A stretch of DNA of 45,145 nt from JABCPE02 sp963530295 (GCA_963530295.1 CAUSCF010000016.1:1-45145); one strand, 5' to 3'; shown: positions 1 through 10,115, numbered from the stretch's first letter. Made by a program: numbers and translations. Notes: a model not told the origin generated them from the letters alone.

Positions 1-173
1 ACGAAGAAGAAAAAGAAGATTATGAAGTAGACGAAGAAGATAGAGTAACCCTTATTAATGGAGAAAATATCCCTTGGGAAGAAGTAAAAAGAAATGGTTT
101 CGACTATATCTCTATCATCTGTGAAACCGAAAATGGAGAAAAAGCAGAGATTGTATCCTTAGAATTGGCTTAA
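1..173 (+). CDS. C-terminal fragment of an unidentified acidic protein
   Basis: An open frame enters from the left edge (first complete codon at position 3) and ends at TAA 171-173, giving about 56 residues. It begins with a Glu/Asp-rich stretch (EEEKEDYEVDEEDR), continues with a hydrophilic segment containing NGENIPWEEVKRNGFDYISI, and ends in EIVSLELA. I do not recognise the family. The acidic run suggests a linker or tail rather than a catalytic domain. It lies upstream of era on the same strand, but era has its own promoter-like box in the gap, so the two need not be one operon. Confidence 0.5.
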   Translation, partial: EEEKEDYEVDEEDRVTLINGENIPWEEVKRNGFDYISIICETENGEKAEIVSLELA

Positions 174-211
174 AGAATTTATACTTCTCTCCATAGAAGC
201 TAAATTATTCA

Positions 212-219
212 TATCTTTG
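212..219 (+). promoter_or_regulatory. Bacteroidota -7 promoter element upstream of era
   Basis: TATCTTTG matches the TAnnTTTG -7 consensus of the Bacteroidota primary sigma factor. It lies 25 bases before the era ATG, with an A-rich leader and no Shine-Dalgarno sequence. I see no clear TTG -33 box at the usual spacing. Confidence 0.55.
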
Positions 220-244
220 CGAAAATTTAAAAACAAAAAAAGCA

Positions 245-1120
245 ATGCACAAAGCAGGTTTTGTCAATATAGTAGGAAAACCCAATGCTGGGAAATCTAC
301 CCTTCTGAATCAGCTCATGGGAGAGAAATTAGCCATCGTTACCCAAAAGGCACAGACTACCAGACACCGTATTTTTGGGATTTATAACGAGGAAGATGTC
401 CAGATTGTCTTTTCGGATACGCCTGGCGTTCTTGACCCTAAATACGAACTACAAGAGAAAATGATGGGCTTCGTGAAAGAAAGCCTCCAAGATGCGGATG
501 TATTTCTTTTCATCGTAGATATATCGGACAAAAGCGAGCCTTCGGAATTTCTCATAGAGAAGTTAAATAAAATTCCGATTCCTGTGCTGCTGCTCATCAA
601 CAAAATAGATAAAAGCAACCAAAAGGAAATGGAGGCCGCTGTAGAACACTGGCACAATCTCCTTCCGAAAGCAGAAATCCTACCGATTTCGGCGCTAAAT
701 GCTTACAATACAGAATATATCCTCCCGAAACTGAAATCTTTGCTTCCAGAGAACCCGCCATACTATGACAAAGACCAATTTACGGACAAATCAGAAAGAT
801 TTTTTGTCAATGAAACGGTGCGCGAGAAAATTTTACTGAACTACGAAAAGGAAATTCCTTACTCCGTAGAAGTGGTTACCGAACTTTTCAAAGAAAAAGA
901 AGGCATTATCTTCATAGACAGCATCATCTATGTGGAGCGAGAAACCCAAAAGGGAATTTTGATAGGTCACAAAGGTGAGGCGATTAAAAAAGTCGGCACA
1001 GAAGCAAGGCTTGACTTGGAGAAATTCTTTGCAAAGAAAATCCATCTCAATCTCTTTGTGAAAGTAAAAAAAGACTGGAGAAAGAACGAAAAAGACCTCA
1101 AGAATTTCGGATACAGATAG
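245..1120 (+). CDS. era: GTPase Era, ribosome assembly
   Basis: Era is a GTPase that binds the 3' end of 16S rRNA and helps the 30S subunit mature. The 291-residue length is normal. The N-terminal G domain shows G1 GKPNAGKS (11-18), G3 DTPG (59-62), G4 NKID (120-123) and a G5-like SAL. The C-terminal KH domain carries ETQKGILIGHKGEAIKKVG at about 232-250, which includes the RNA-binding GxxG loop. The start was chosen at the ATG behind an A-rich leader, where homologous sequence (HKAGFVNIVGKPN) begins. aroB follows after 6 bases, so the two are probably co-transcribed. Confidence 0.97.
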   Translation: MHKAGFVNIVGKPNAGKSTLLNQLMGEKLAIVTQKAQTTRHRIFGIYNEEDVQIVFSDTPGVLDPKYELQEKMMGFVKESLQDADVFLFIVDISDKSEPSEFLIEKLNKIPIPVLLLINKIDKSNQKEMEAAVEHWHNLLPKAEILPISALNAYNTEYILPKLKSLLPENPPYYDKDQFTDKSERFFVNETVREKILLNYEKEIPYSVEVVTELFKEKEGIIFIDSIIYVERETQKGILIGHKGEAIKKVGTEARLDLEKFFAKKIHLNLFVKVKKDWRKNEKDLKNFGYR

Positions 1121-1126
1121 CAGAAG

Positions 1127-2170
1127 ATGATAAAAATCCTTGACCAAGATTTCACTGAACTCAATCTTTTTATACAGCACCAAAATCCCAGCAAAATTTT
1201 CATCTTGGTGGATGAAAACACGCACGAATACTGCCTTCCTACTCTATTGGGCAATTTAGAAACTACGGCGCCCTTTGAGATTATAGAAATAGAGGAAGGA
1301 GAAGAGAGCAAAAATATAAACACTGCCGTGCAGCTTTGGGAAATCCTCACGGAATTCAGCGCGGATAGGCATAGTCTGCTCATCTGCCTTGGTGGTGGCG
1401 TTGTCACAGACATTGGCGGTTTTGTGGCCTCCACTTACAAAAGAGGAATTCCTTTCATTTACCTTCCTACCACTCTGCTGGCAATGGCAGATGCTGCTGT
1501 GGGCGGTAAAACAGGCATAGACCATTTGTTTTTTAAAAATCTAATCGGAACTTTTACAGAACCGAAGCAAATTTTCCTTTATGCTGATTATCTCCGTACA
1601 CTGCCCTTTCCGCAGCTGAAATCTGGCTTTGCAGAAATGCTGAAACATGGCCTTATCGCTGATGCTAAACATTGGCTTGAGCTGATTTCTATTGAAAATG
1701 AACTTTCTGCAGAGAAAATCGCGCCGTATCTATTACAAAGTGCCGAGATTAAACAAAAAATCGTGCAGGAAGACTTCCACGAAAAGCACATCCGAAAAAT
1801 TCTCAACTTCGGGCATACAGTAGGACACGCTGTAGAAAGCCTTTTCCTGAGAGAGGGAACTCCTCTGCTCCATGGCGAAGCAGTTGCACTTGGGATGATT
1901 TGTGAAACTTACATTTCATATTTGCAGCAGCTGATTTCTCTGGACACAGCGCGCCATATTATAGAAAATCTTGTGCGATTTTTCCCGCCTGTGGATATTT
2001 GTAAATTCAGTGATGAGGAAATCATTACGCTGATGTATCAGGACAAAAAAAATCAGCATGGAAACATTAGTTTCTCGCTGATAGAAGGCATCGGCAAGGG
2101 AAATTATAACCAAAATGTTCCGCTGGAAAACATTATTTCTGCGCTGGATTTCTACCGAAGTGGATCGTAA
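1127..2170 (+). CDS. aroB: 3-dehydroquinate synthase
   Basis: AroB converts DAHP to 3-dehydroquinate, the second step of the shikimate pathway, in the cytosol using NAD+ and a divalent metal. At 347 residues the protein is of normal size. The NAD-binding signature GGGVVTDIGGF is followed by TYKRGIPFIYLPTTLLA and the GGKTGID segment. Metal-ligand regions are visible in ILNFGHTVGHAVES and LLHGEAVALGM. It starts 6 bases after era and ends just before a strong hairpin, so an era-aroB unit ends here. Confidence 0.96.
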   Translation: MIKILDQDFTELNLFIQHQNPSKIFILVDENTHEYCLPTLLGNLETTAPFEIIEIEEGEESKNINTAVQLWEILTEFSADRHSLLICLGGGVVTDIGGFVASTYKRGIPFIYLPTTLLAMADAAVGGKTGIDHLFFKNLIGTFTEPKQIFLYADYLRTLPFPQLKSGFAEMLKHGLIADAKHWLELISIENELSAEKIAPYLLQSAEIKQKIVQEDFHEKHIRKILNFGHTVGHAVESLFLREGTPLLHGEAVALGMICETYISYLQQLISLDTARHIIENLVRFFPPVDICKFSDEEIITLMYQDKKNQHGNISFSLIEGIGKGNYNQNVPLENIISALDFYRSGS

Positions 2171-2177
2171 AAAACAA

Positions 2178-2215
2178 GATAGTTTAACATAAAATTAAAC
2201 TATCTTTATTTTTTT
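2178..2215. terminator. Bidirectional intrinsic terminator between aroB and the SemiSWEET gene
   Basis: A perfect 10-bp stem (GATAGTTTAA at 2178-2187 pairing with 2195-2204) has a 7-base loop. T-rich sequence follows on the plus strand (2205-2215), and a TTGTTTTTT run follows on the minus strand. It can end transcription from both converging genes. Confidence 0.85.
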
Positions 2216-2471
2216 ACATAATAGCCGTAAAAGCCGCCGTAAAGCCAAAAATAATACCTGGTGTATTCGCCACGATTATAGGCCAATCTTTTTTAGGTTT
2301 CAAAAATCCATAACCTACCCATAGTGTGCAGTTAATCCCTGCCACAAAAGGCTGAAGAAAATCGCCCTTCATCCCTTGTAGATTGGAGGTAATCTGTGGA
2401 ATATAAGAAACATACATAAGCATTGCTGTTCCTGTGGCTACCCATCCTAAAATGTTTAAAAATTTTTCCAT
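2214..2471 (-). CDS. SemiSWEET family sugar transporter (PQ-loop)
   Basis: The 85-residue membrane protein has three predicted helices (about 5-27, 38-58 and 62-83), the size and layout of bacterial SemiSWEETs, which dimerise to form a sugar uniporter. The PQ motif is at residues 25-26 (YVSYIPQIT). Helix 2 carries NCTLWVGYG (47-55) and helix 3 carries Asn69 before PG, matching the conserved Trp and Asn that line the substrate pocket in this family. It ends inside the shared terminator. A -7-like box lies about 36 bases upstream, so it probably has its own promoter. The sugar transported cannot be told from sequence. Confidence 0.9.
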   Translation of the reverse strand: MEKFLNILGWVATGTAMLMYVSYIPQITSNLQGMKGDFLQPFVAGINCTLWVGYGFLKPKKDWPIIVANTPGIIFGFTAAFTAIM

Positions 2472-2506
2472 GATATTTAAAATTTAATTGTTGATTTTTA
2501 TTTAAC

Positions 2507-2514
2507 CAAAATTA
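2507..2514 (-). promoter_or_regulatory. -7 promoter element for the SemiSWEET gene
   Basis: On the minus strand this reads TAATTTTG, a match to TAnnTTTG. A TTTG (2531-2534) lies 16 bases further upstream and could serve as the -33 box, at slightly short spacing. Confidence 0.45.
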
Positions 2515-2534
2515 TAAAAATTTTTTTATGCAAA

Positions 2535-2568
2535 TAATAAAAAACAGTGGAGATTTATAACCTCCGCT
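2535..2568 (-). terminator. Probable terminator of the lipoprotein (ruvA-sprA) unit
   Basis: On the minus strand a 7-bp stem with one mismatch (2562-2568 pairing with 2546-2552, 9-base loop) is followed by a GTTTTTT run. It lies 57 bases beyond the lipoprotein stop codon. Confidence 0.5.
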
Positions 2569-2624
2569 ATGTGCCTCTTATGTAATGAAATTACTACTTT
2601 TATCCTTAAAACTATCTGGATAAA

Positions 2625-3074
2625 CTATTTCTTTTTGCTTTCTTCCTTATACACTACTTTTCCATTAATGGAGAGTGTGCCTTCCTTGTCATCATACAAG
2701 TATTCGCCTTTTTCGTAGAGATTTTCTGATTTTTTGTCTAAAATAACCGAACCTTCTTTTTTAGGAAGGACAATCTCAGCTTTGGATTCATCTTTATTAA
2801 ACAAAACAAATGCGCTGATGACTGCATCGCCTTCTTTCACTTCGATAGGGTCTAATCTAACACCAGCCTCCCAAAGCTGCACACAAGTCTGCTGCAATTC
2901 ACTCCACGAAAATCCTGCCGAAGTGATACACCCATGCTCATCTCTATCAGCACCTACCAATTCTTCTTGTTCTTCCACTTTTTGATTTGGATTTTCTTTC
3001 ACTTCTTCCTTTTTTGGACTGTTACATGAAAACATTGACAACACTATTCCTGATAAAACTATGGCTTTTTTCAT
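2625..3074 (-). CDS. Small lipoprotein encoded next to sprA, function unknown
   Basis: The 149-residue protein has a signal peptide ending in the lipobox LSMFSC (acylated Cys at 17), so it is an envelope lipoprotein. A charged Lys/Glu linker (about 20-40) follows. Next comes a conserved-looking module DRDEHGCITSAGFSWSELQQTC with two Cys that could form a disulfide. The C-terminal half (AFVLFNKDESKAEIVLP ... NGKVVYKEE) resembles the beta-rich MliC lysozyme-inhibitor fold in outline, but this is a weak resemblance. The gene begins 21 bases after the sprA stop, so it is probably the last gene of a ruvA-sprA unit. Envelope location is well supported; the function is not known. Confidence 0.8.
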   Translation of the reverse strand: MKKAIVLSGIVLSMFSCNSPKKEEVKENPNQKVEEQEELVGADRDEHGCITSAGFSWSELQQTCVQLWEAGVRLDPIEVKEGDAVISAFVLFNKDESKAEIVLPKKEGSVILDKKSENLYEKGEYLYDDKEGTLSINGKVVYKEESKKK

Positions 3075-3095
3075 ATTTTTAGATTTTACAAAAAT

Positions 3096-6000
3096 TTAGT
3101 TATTGTTATTATTACTTCCACCAAAAGTAAAGTTAAAACTAAGCCCAGCTCGTAGAGTTGATAATGGATAAGCGGTGGAAATCTTATACTTGGTAACCAG
3201 CTGGTTATAGAAGAATTTCACTTGGAAATTTTGTGAAAAACTATAATCTGCCGAGAAATTTATTCCCAAAACTCTCTGCCCTCCAGTTACTTGTGAATCT
3301 TGGGCTAAAATATTGGTTATTCGGGTTTTATTATCTCTTAATGAAAAATCAAATTTAAGATTCAAATCACTCTTTATCGTTCTTTGTTTTCCTCTGAACC
3401 TCATCTTAAATTTCAAATCTTTAAAAATATACCCAAATCCTACAATATATTCAGAACCAGAGTCTTCCGAAAGTGTATAATTCTGAAGTCCCAGTACATA
3501 GGCTCTATTCTTATTATACATGGCTCTGAACTGCATGTTATTCCTCATGGTAACATCAGCCCCAATAAGCGGTGAAAATTCCTCCACATAGCCCACCTGA
3601 GAGAATACATATGGATTTAGGAAGTTGCCATTTCTATCCTTGTCTGATGAAGGCATCGGTGTGTTTTTACTCACCTCATAGTTATAATAATCTGAGCTGG
3701 ACTGTATCCCTGCCACAGTGTATGTAGCCTTATAGCCATGTAATATGTCTATTTTAGAAAAATGTCTATTGAGCATCGGGATATTTTTCAATCCTGAATA
3801 GATAATCTGCCAGTTAGGAAGTGGGAATTTAGATTTCGTAGGATTTTCTTTGCTCAAATTCTTCCCACCAATAGCTGCTTTGAATGCAGGAATTAGAATA
3901 TATGAATTTCCTAAACCATAGCCTTCTGTAAAGCCATCAGCTCCCAGAACTCCAGCATGAGTACGGGACAAAATCCTTGCATTTGCTACCAAATCAGCAT
4001 AGAGTTGTCCACCATCTTTGAAAGAAGTCCCCATCAATATATCCGTATGAGAGAAAGCTATAATCTCGTTCGCAAAAGACAATCTATTGTTTGTCAATAT
4101 ATTATACCCGCTATGAGTCAATGAACTTGAATAATTTTTAAGGAAATTTAGGTCTATCTTCAAATCATTCATCGGCTGAATTTGGATGCTTCCTGTGATA
4201 GCCTTAGTCTGCATCTGCACATAGGATTCTGTCATCAAGTCTGAACCTGTTACCCAGCCGCGCTCTATCATCACCCTACGGATATCCGCCTGAGAACCAA
4301 GCAAGAATCCATATGTAGGCCCTCCTATCCCCTGTCCATATCCATAGAAATTCGGAGACGAAAGTATCCCTGGGAGAGAAGTTCCATTGGTTTCATTATA
4401 GTTAAAATCCACCTGTTTAAGTGAAGATGTAATTCCATAAAGAACAGCTTGTAATGGAGTCAGCCTATTTTTGAGGGTAGTAACTCTATTTTCACTATTT
4501 TTTCTAGTGGTTGTCTCTGCATTGGTTTTTTCCATCGCCTCTATCTCTGCTCTTCTCAGCTGCATCGTATTCTCCAGTTTTTGGAAATACTTAAATTTAG
4601 AGAATAAACTCGGAATATCCACAGAAGCCGCCACCACGGTATTGTTATTATTTTGGGCTAAATTCCCTAAATCCTGTTGAGAAAGAACTGTAGAACGAGC
4701 CGACCAGTTATACTGGAAGCCATATCCCACCTCCGCATTGATGAAATCCAAATATGGGAAATGCTCAAACGGCAACTTATAGTTAAGCTGCACCTTGTGA
4801 TTATACAAAACAGGTCTTCCCGCACGGAACAAATCCCTAAAAATAGAGCGGTTATTCATTCCATTTACAGAAATATGGTCATTGAGCGTTCGGGTATACG
4901 AGTTGATATCCAATTTCAGGGATTTAGTAAAATTAAATCCAAGATTATACTGCCATCCGAAATAGAAAGTTCTTCCCTTTATCACTTGGAAATCATCTCC
5001 ATGGGCTCCTGCCAAGAGGGCATTTATATTTCTATACTGCAGCTCACTATATGTTCTGTCCAGCTCCGCTCTGAAAGACAATCGAGTAGGAATTGGGTTA
5101 AAATTAACTTCTTTTATCCAGCTTAAATATTTAGCTGCTTTGGATGTGTCGCTTATCAACTTATTAAACGGCCGTATCACCCAAGGTTTAAAATTAAAGT
5201 TATAATCCAAATATCCCTTGAAATACTGGCGATAATTCCTAGTCGTATAGACATCTCTATAAAAATCATCATTATAAACAGCCGTAAGGGAAAGGTTTTC
5301 TACATCGTAGAATTTGGATTTCTTCTCAGAGTTCATTCTCTGTTTCTGCATATTGACCACGCCTATACTTCTCTGCTGAGAGTAGGTTCTCACTATTTTT
5401 TTCAGCTGGTCTCTTATCGGGCTGTTTTTCAGTTCTACATCATTATCCAGCGGATTATATTTAGGGTCTTCTATGCTCTGTGTATAGGAGTAGTTAAACG
5501 GAATTTTCATTCCTACTTTCTCTGGCAAGAATTTATCCAGATTTACCGTGGTGCTGATGTGTAAAGTAGTATTATCCGTCTGTGACCTTTCTGATGGTTT
5601 TTGGACAATAGTTCCGAAACCAACTGTAGATACAGACCCACTGGCATTGACCATCGCGAAATCACCCAAATTAAAAGTCAAATTAGCATTTGCTGCATAC
5701 CCTCCTTGGTTTTTAATTCCAGATGCACGGATTTCATTTACCCAAAGCAAAATATCTTTGGACATGCTGGATGCATCTTGGTTTCTTACCCCCAATACCA
5801 TGGTGCTGATATTCCCTATACTTGGGCGACCTTTTACATAAATCTTTTTATTAGCATCTCCATAGTTTCCATCTGTATACCTAGTATCTGCAGGAGCACC
5901 ATTTCTATCTCTTCTTCCTTTAATGGCAGTTAGTTCCGTTAATTCCAGACTTACCATATTTTCTGCAGGCCAGATTTCGTAAGGCGTTCTACTGTTAGAA

Positions 6001-9000
6001 GAAGTATATTTAAGGGAAGCCTCGTATTCATAATAGTTATCCGTAGCATCACTACCGAAACGGATAAAGAACTTGGTTTTATCATCGAGAGCCGTAGAAG
6101 TCAGATTTTTCAAATCTTGGGCATGAACAAACATTTCTAGCTTTTCATACCTACGCAAATCGAGTGTGGTATTTTTAAACACCCCACGAGCATCATTACT
6201 CAGACCTATTACTTTCATGTAGAGAGAGCCTTCGTTTTGTCTCTGTGTACCAGCCGTTCCACTCAAAACCTCTCGGTCTATTCCTGGAGGCAGCACATAA
6301 GGTGGCGTTCCCTGTCCGTTTTCTTCCAAGTTTACACTTCCTATCTCTAAATTATCCGTATTTACCGTTCCAAAACCTTCATTGGTAGTGGCATCTACAG
6401 CGAGTGGTTTGGTATATCTTCTCCAATCAGAACGAACCAAATCCAAGCTTCCAAATCTAAGCGTAGTAGTCTCATCAAAACCTGTAAGAACCATTCTCAT
6501 GAAACGAACATTGTTCAGCACATCTGTACTGCGCTCCCCTGCTGTGGTATCAAACTGGCTTACTGGAATACGGAAAAGATACCATTTATTGGTTCCAGAC
6601 CTTCCGTCTTGGAATCTTGTGGAAACTTCCTTTACATCCACTATATTATTTTGTCCTAAAACCAAACTCGCTCTATCCAGTTTCACTGTATACTGGTTAT
6701 AGCTTTCATTTTGGTCAAGGTTAAAATCTCTATTAACATCCTCTGCATCAGGCGTTTGTGTAGATACTTCTAATGAATTGGCTTCCGAGTTTCCATCTGG
6801 GTTTCTAAAATATCTGTATCGTTCCACCAGCGAACCTGCCTGTGAGCCTTGGAATTTATTAGACAAAGGAAATACGAAGTCATCAGACGCAGGGTCTACA
6901 GCATTAGTCACAGGATTTACAAACGAAGTCCCGAATTTCGCTGCTTCCGACTGATTATCAAGACCATCATACCCTAAATCCTGCGTAGACCGCTCCGCTC
7001 CCTCTGATGAGAATGCATAGAGCACAGGCGCTTGTTTAGGCTGATTACCCCAGTTGGTAGTCGTAACATTGGCTGGGTCTGAACTCGTAGGAAGTCCATT
7101 TTCGTATTGTAAAACGCCATCTTTTAGGACATCTTCAGAAACATTACCAAGATGTAGCAATAACTTAGGATTTGTTCCTAATGTTCCACCATCTGCATAC
7201 GGATCCATCATCCAGAACTCTACATATTCTATATTAGAATTCACAAAGTTAGAAACAGAAATTGACCGCATAAGTCCTCCCCATCTATCTTGCGTCGTTT
7301 CTGATGCGTTAAAGTTATAAGGTCCTCTTTCTGTCGGATAGTATGAAATATCAAAGGTATTTAGGAAACTTTCTTCTCCTGCTACATAGTCTTTTATCGT
7401 GTATAATTCTCCCTGATGAACTCTTCGTGAGGCGTGGTTAGATAGACTCTGTGCACTTACTCCATTAGGTGCAGACCCGCCTACCCCATAGAATCTAGGG
7501 TCTATATTATACCAAGAAATAAGCCCTCTTCCGTAGCCATAGGTCAAATTATTACTTAAACCAGCTGTATTAAATATAGGGTCGCTCGTATTTTGCTCTG
7601 GTTTAGAAGCTAAAATCCACATAGAAGGCTCTTTCAAAGAAATACGAGAAGTAGCCTGCTCAAAATCATCTATATAAGATTGATTTTGCATATTGCCATT
7701 TTCACCTGGGATAAGGTAAGCTGCCTCTGCTCGGAAACTGATATTAGATTTGGCCTCCGTATTAATGAGTGGAATTTTATTCGTGAATCTCGTAAGGAAT
7801 GGAGCCTCGTTATTATAGGTTATATTCATTCCGAGCATTGTGTTATTCACTGCTTCCTGTCCGAACTGAACCTTATGAGTCAAAGGGGTTTCTCTATAAT
7901 TAACCATCGTAGCTCCGATAAGGAAATTATCACTGATTTTCCTTTCTAAATTAAGCCCAATGAACCTTTTTTTCTGTGTATTAAACGCCAACTGGTTTTC
8001 CAGACTCACACTGATAGCCTGCCCAGATTGTTTAATCATTTCATTGATAATCGTGACTGTTCCCAGTAGATAGTCCACCGTGTAGTCCACTCCTTCCACG
8101 AGTTCTACACCATTGGAAGTCACTTTCACAGAGCCTTTCGGAATATTCACCGCACCGAGGGCAATTCCCTGAGCTCCAGAGCCTTTAAATCTCCCTTCTA
8201 ATGTATATCTCTGAGCCAAATTAGCCTGTGTAGCCACAGATTTCAGCTGTGTATATAAATCCGAAAAGACAAATTTAGGGTCGTGTCCCCCCAAAACATT
8301 TTCTATATGCTTACCAAAAGGCTGTATTTTAGTAAATATCAATTTACCATTATTCTCATCAATGGTCAGCCCTGGGACGAAGTCAAACTGTCCATCTCCA
8401 TCCTGCTGTCCGTCTCCATTAGAATTCAGCCTATCCCAGTTGAACAATTTCAGCAAGTTAATATCCTGAACGCCCGTTCCTGGAAGATAGCTGACCTTAC
8501 CATTTGATGGGTCACGATAGTAAACATTCATGAAGAAATCTTCTGACGAAATCTGTGTTCCATCCAGAGGATAGATGTTCTTCATCATGAGATCCCACAT
8601 AGGAGATGTGGTTTTGGTAACGGTATTGGGTTTAAGCAATTTCGTTATCAATACAGTAGAGTTATCCTCTGAAAACTCCCCTACTTTATATACTTTAGAG
8701 TCATCTCCATTTACAGTATATGAGAAAGATACTGCAAGGAGCTGATTATCATTTAATCTTTGATTTAGGGAAATATATCCCAGCTGTGGATGATACCTAA
8801 ACTCGCTTTCGCTAAGTTTTCTGGCTCTTCTATTAAAAATAAAATTCTCTCCCTCCTGATATGGCTGGTTGGTTCCAGTAGCTGCATCATAGAGAGATTG
8901 GTTTTTAATGGCATTATACGCCGTAGTTACATCACGGATTCCTGTCAAATTGGAAACATCTCGATAAACACTATTCACCGAGTTATCAGGGTAAGCCGTA

Positions 9001-10115
9001 AGAGCCCCTTCCCCTAAGTCCCTGACACCCACTATGGTTTTCTGCGATTGGAGGTCACCAGACCCTTGGTCCAGCACCCATACTTCTATCCTGTTAATCG
9101 CTATTTTAGAATTGATAAGAGGATATTGTAACAATGCTCCATCATAGTGGTTGTTAAAATACTGCCCAATGAAAAAGTGCTGGTTATCCTCATAATCTAC
9201 TGCATTGATTTTAAAGCTCTTGGAAGCGCCTCCATTTTGTGCAACTACGGTCTGAACCTCGCCCTGCTGCTGTGAAAATACAAATGTCCCTGTAGTTTTC
9301 CCAAGCTGAAACTCTGTCTTTATCCCAAAAAGAGACTCTGAACCTCTAATCAAACTCGTGGAAAGAGGCATGTTGATATTCCCAACCTCCACTTTTTTGA
9401 TAATTCTATCCTCGCCATCATCTCGGCTTCTGTCATTTAGCTTTTTAGATAATTTATCTTGGGCATCTTTCCAAGAACTTCCCGTTCCTGTCCAGACAAG
9501 ATTTACTTTATTTTCAAAAGCAAAACCGCTCTGGGTATCATAGTTGGCTCTCAACTGTAAGTTTTCCCCTACTTTTCCCACTATCCCTACATTTATCCTC
9601 TGCTGAACATCTATCGTAAAGGATTTTCTGTTGTTAGGAAGTATAAGTGGATTATCTATTTTTTGATGTAAAATACCAAGGTCAAAAGTAGCATATCCCT
9701 GCGGAATAAGCTCTATCTTGTTCCCTCCAAAAATAGTTTCAAAAATTCGGTTTCTAATCGTGATATTCGGCAAAAGCGATTTTTTCTTCGCTTCTTCCTC
9801 CTTGTCGCCTATCTGCGCATATGTTCCTTCGCCAGCCTTCTGACGAAAAAATTCACGGATATTTTTATTCTGTAAATATTGTGAATACTGCAAAGGCGTC
9901 ATCGTAAGCGGCTCTCCTACCACCAGATTTCCAATCTTGGGATAGAGATAATACATCCCTGTTTTAATGTCATAAAACGCCTCATAACGAGTGGGATTAG
10001 GAATTGTAAATTCCTTATTCTCTATGGTTTCTTTTTCTGTCTGAGCCCATACATTATCACTGAATAATGAAAGGAAAAATAAAGGAGCTGCCTTTAGTAT
10101 AGTCGCTTTTTTCAC
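3096..10115 (-). CDS. sprA: SprA, outer-membrane translocon of the type IX secretion system
   Basis: SprA forms the very large beta-barrel (36 strands in the Flavobacterium johnsoniae structure) through which T9SS cargo crosses the outer membrane; it is also needed for gliding in motile species. The 2339-residue length is typical. A signal peptide ends near NVWAQ (about 25). SprA_N-type regions occur twice, marked by phrases such as SYIDDFEQATSRISLKEPSMW near residue 800. The remainder alternates aromatic beta strands and Gly/Asn-rich loops and ends in a barrel strand (LSFNFTFGG) followed by a poly-Asn tail. It begins 10 bases after ruvA, so the two are co-transcribed. No frameshift or internal stop is seen. 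Confidence 0.97.
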   Translation of the reverse strand: MKKATILKAAPLFFLSLFSDNVWAQTEKETIENKEFTIPNPTRYEAFYDIKTGMYYLYPKIGNLVVGEPLTMTPLQYSQYLQNKNIREFFRQKAGEGTYAQIGDKEEEAKKKSLLPNITIRNRIFETIFGGNKIELIPQGYATFDLGILHQKIDNPLILPNNRKSFTIDVQQRINVGIVGKVGENLQLRANYDTQSGFAFENKVNLVWTGTGSSWKDAQDKLSKKLNDRSRDDGEDRIIKKVEVGNINMPLSTSLIRGSESLFGIKTEFQLGKTTGTFVFSQQQGEVQTVVAQNGGASKSFKINAVDYEDNQHFFIGQYFNNHYDGALLQYPLINSKIAINRIEVWVLDQGSGDLQSQKTIVGVRDLGEGALTAYPDNSVNSVYRDVSNLTGIRDVTTAYNAIKNQSLYDAATGTNQPYQEGENFIFNRRARKLSESEFRYHPQLGYISLNQRLNDNQLLAVSFSYTVNGDDSKVYKVGEFSEDNSTVLITKLLKPNTVTKTTSPMWDLMMKNIYPLDGTQISSEDFFMNVYYRDPSNGKVSYLPGTGVQDINLLKLFNWDRLNSNGDGQQDGDGQFDFVPGLTIDENNGKLIFTKIQPFGKHIENVLGGHDPKFVFSDLYTQLKSVATQANLAQRYTLEGRFKGSGAQGIALGAVNIPKGSVKVTSNGVELVEGVDYTVDYLLGTVTIINEMIKQSGQAISVSLENQLAFNTQKKRFIGLNLERKISDNFLIGATMVNYRETPLTHKVQFGQEAVNNTMLGMNITYNNEAPFLTRFTNKIPLINTEAKSNISFRAEAAYLIPGENGNMQNQSYIDDFEQATSRISLKEPSMWILASKPEQNTSDPIFNTAGLSNNLTYGYGRGLISWYNIDPRFYGVGGSAPNGVSAQSLSNHASRRVHQGELYTIKDYVAGEESFLNTFDISYYPTERGPYNFNASETTQDRWGGLMRSISVSNFVNSNIEYVEFWMMDPYADGGTLGTNPKLLLHLGNVSEDVLKDGVLQYENGLPTSSDPANVTTTNWGNQPKQAPVLYAFSSEGAERSTQDLGYDGLDNQSEAAKFGTSFVNPVTNAVDPASDDFVFPLSNKFQGSQAGSLVERYRYFRNPDGNSEANSLEVSTQTPDAEDVNRDFNLDQNESYNQYTVKLDRASLVLGQNNIVDVKEVSTRFQDGRSGTNKWYLFRIPVSQFDTTAGERSTDVLNNVRFMRMVLTGFDETTTLRFGSLDLVRSDWRRYTKPLAVDATTNEGFGTVNTDNLEIGSVNLEENGQGTPPYVLPPGIDREVLSGTAGTQRQNEGSLYMKVIGLSNDARGVFKNTTLDLRRYEKLEMFVHAQDLKNLTSTALDDKTKFFIRFGSDATDNYYEYEASLKYTSSNSRTPYEIWPAENMVSLELTELTAIKGRRDRNGAPADTRYTDGNYGDANKKIYVKGRPSIGNISTMVLGVRNQDASSMSKDILLWVNEIRASGIKNQGGYAANANLTFNLGDFAMVNASGSVSTVGFGTIVQKPSERSQTDNTTLHISTTVNLDKFLPEKVGMKIPFNYSYTQSIEDPKYNPLDNDVELKNSPIRDQLKKIVRTYSQQRSIGVVNMQKQRMNSEKKSKFYDVENLSLTAVYNDDFYRDVYTTRNYRQYFKGYLDYNFNFKPWVIRPFNKLISDTSKAAKYLSWIKEVNFNPIPTRLSFRAELDRTYSELQYRNINALLAGAHGDDFQVIKGRTFYFGWQYNLGFNFTKSLKLDINSYTRTLNDHISVNGMNNRSIFRDLFRAGRPVLYNHKVQLNYKLPFEHFPYLDFINAEVGYGFQYNWSARSTVLSQQDLGNLAQNNNNTVVAASVDIPSLFSKFKYFQKLENTMQLRRAEIEAMEKTNAETTTRKNSENRVTTLKNRLTPLQAVLYGITSSLKQVDFNYNETNGTSLPGILSSPNFYGYGQGIGGPTYGFLLGSQADIRRVMIERGWVTGSDLMTESYVQMQTKAITGSIQIQPMNDLKIDLNFLKNYSSSLTHSGYNILTNNRLSFANEIIAFSHTDILMGTSFKDGGQLYADLVANARILSRTHAGVLGADGFTEGYGLGNSYILIPAFKAAIGGKNLSKENPTKSKFPLPNWQIIYSGLKNIPMLNRHFSKIDILHGYKATYTVAGIQSSSDYYNYEVSKNTPMPSSDKDRNGNFLNPYVFSQVGYVEEFSPLIGADVTMRNNMQFRAMYNKNRAYVLGLQNYTLSEDSGSEYIVGFGYIFKDLKFKMRFRGKQRTIKSDLNLKFDFSLRDNKTRITNILAQDSQVTGGQRVLGINFSADYSFSQNFQVKFFYNQLVTKYKISTAYPLSTLRAGLSFNFTFGGSNNNNN

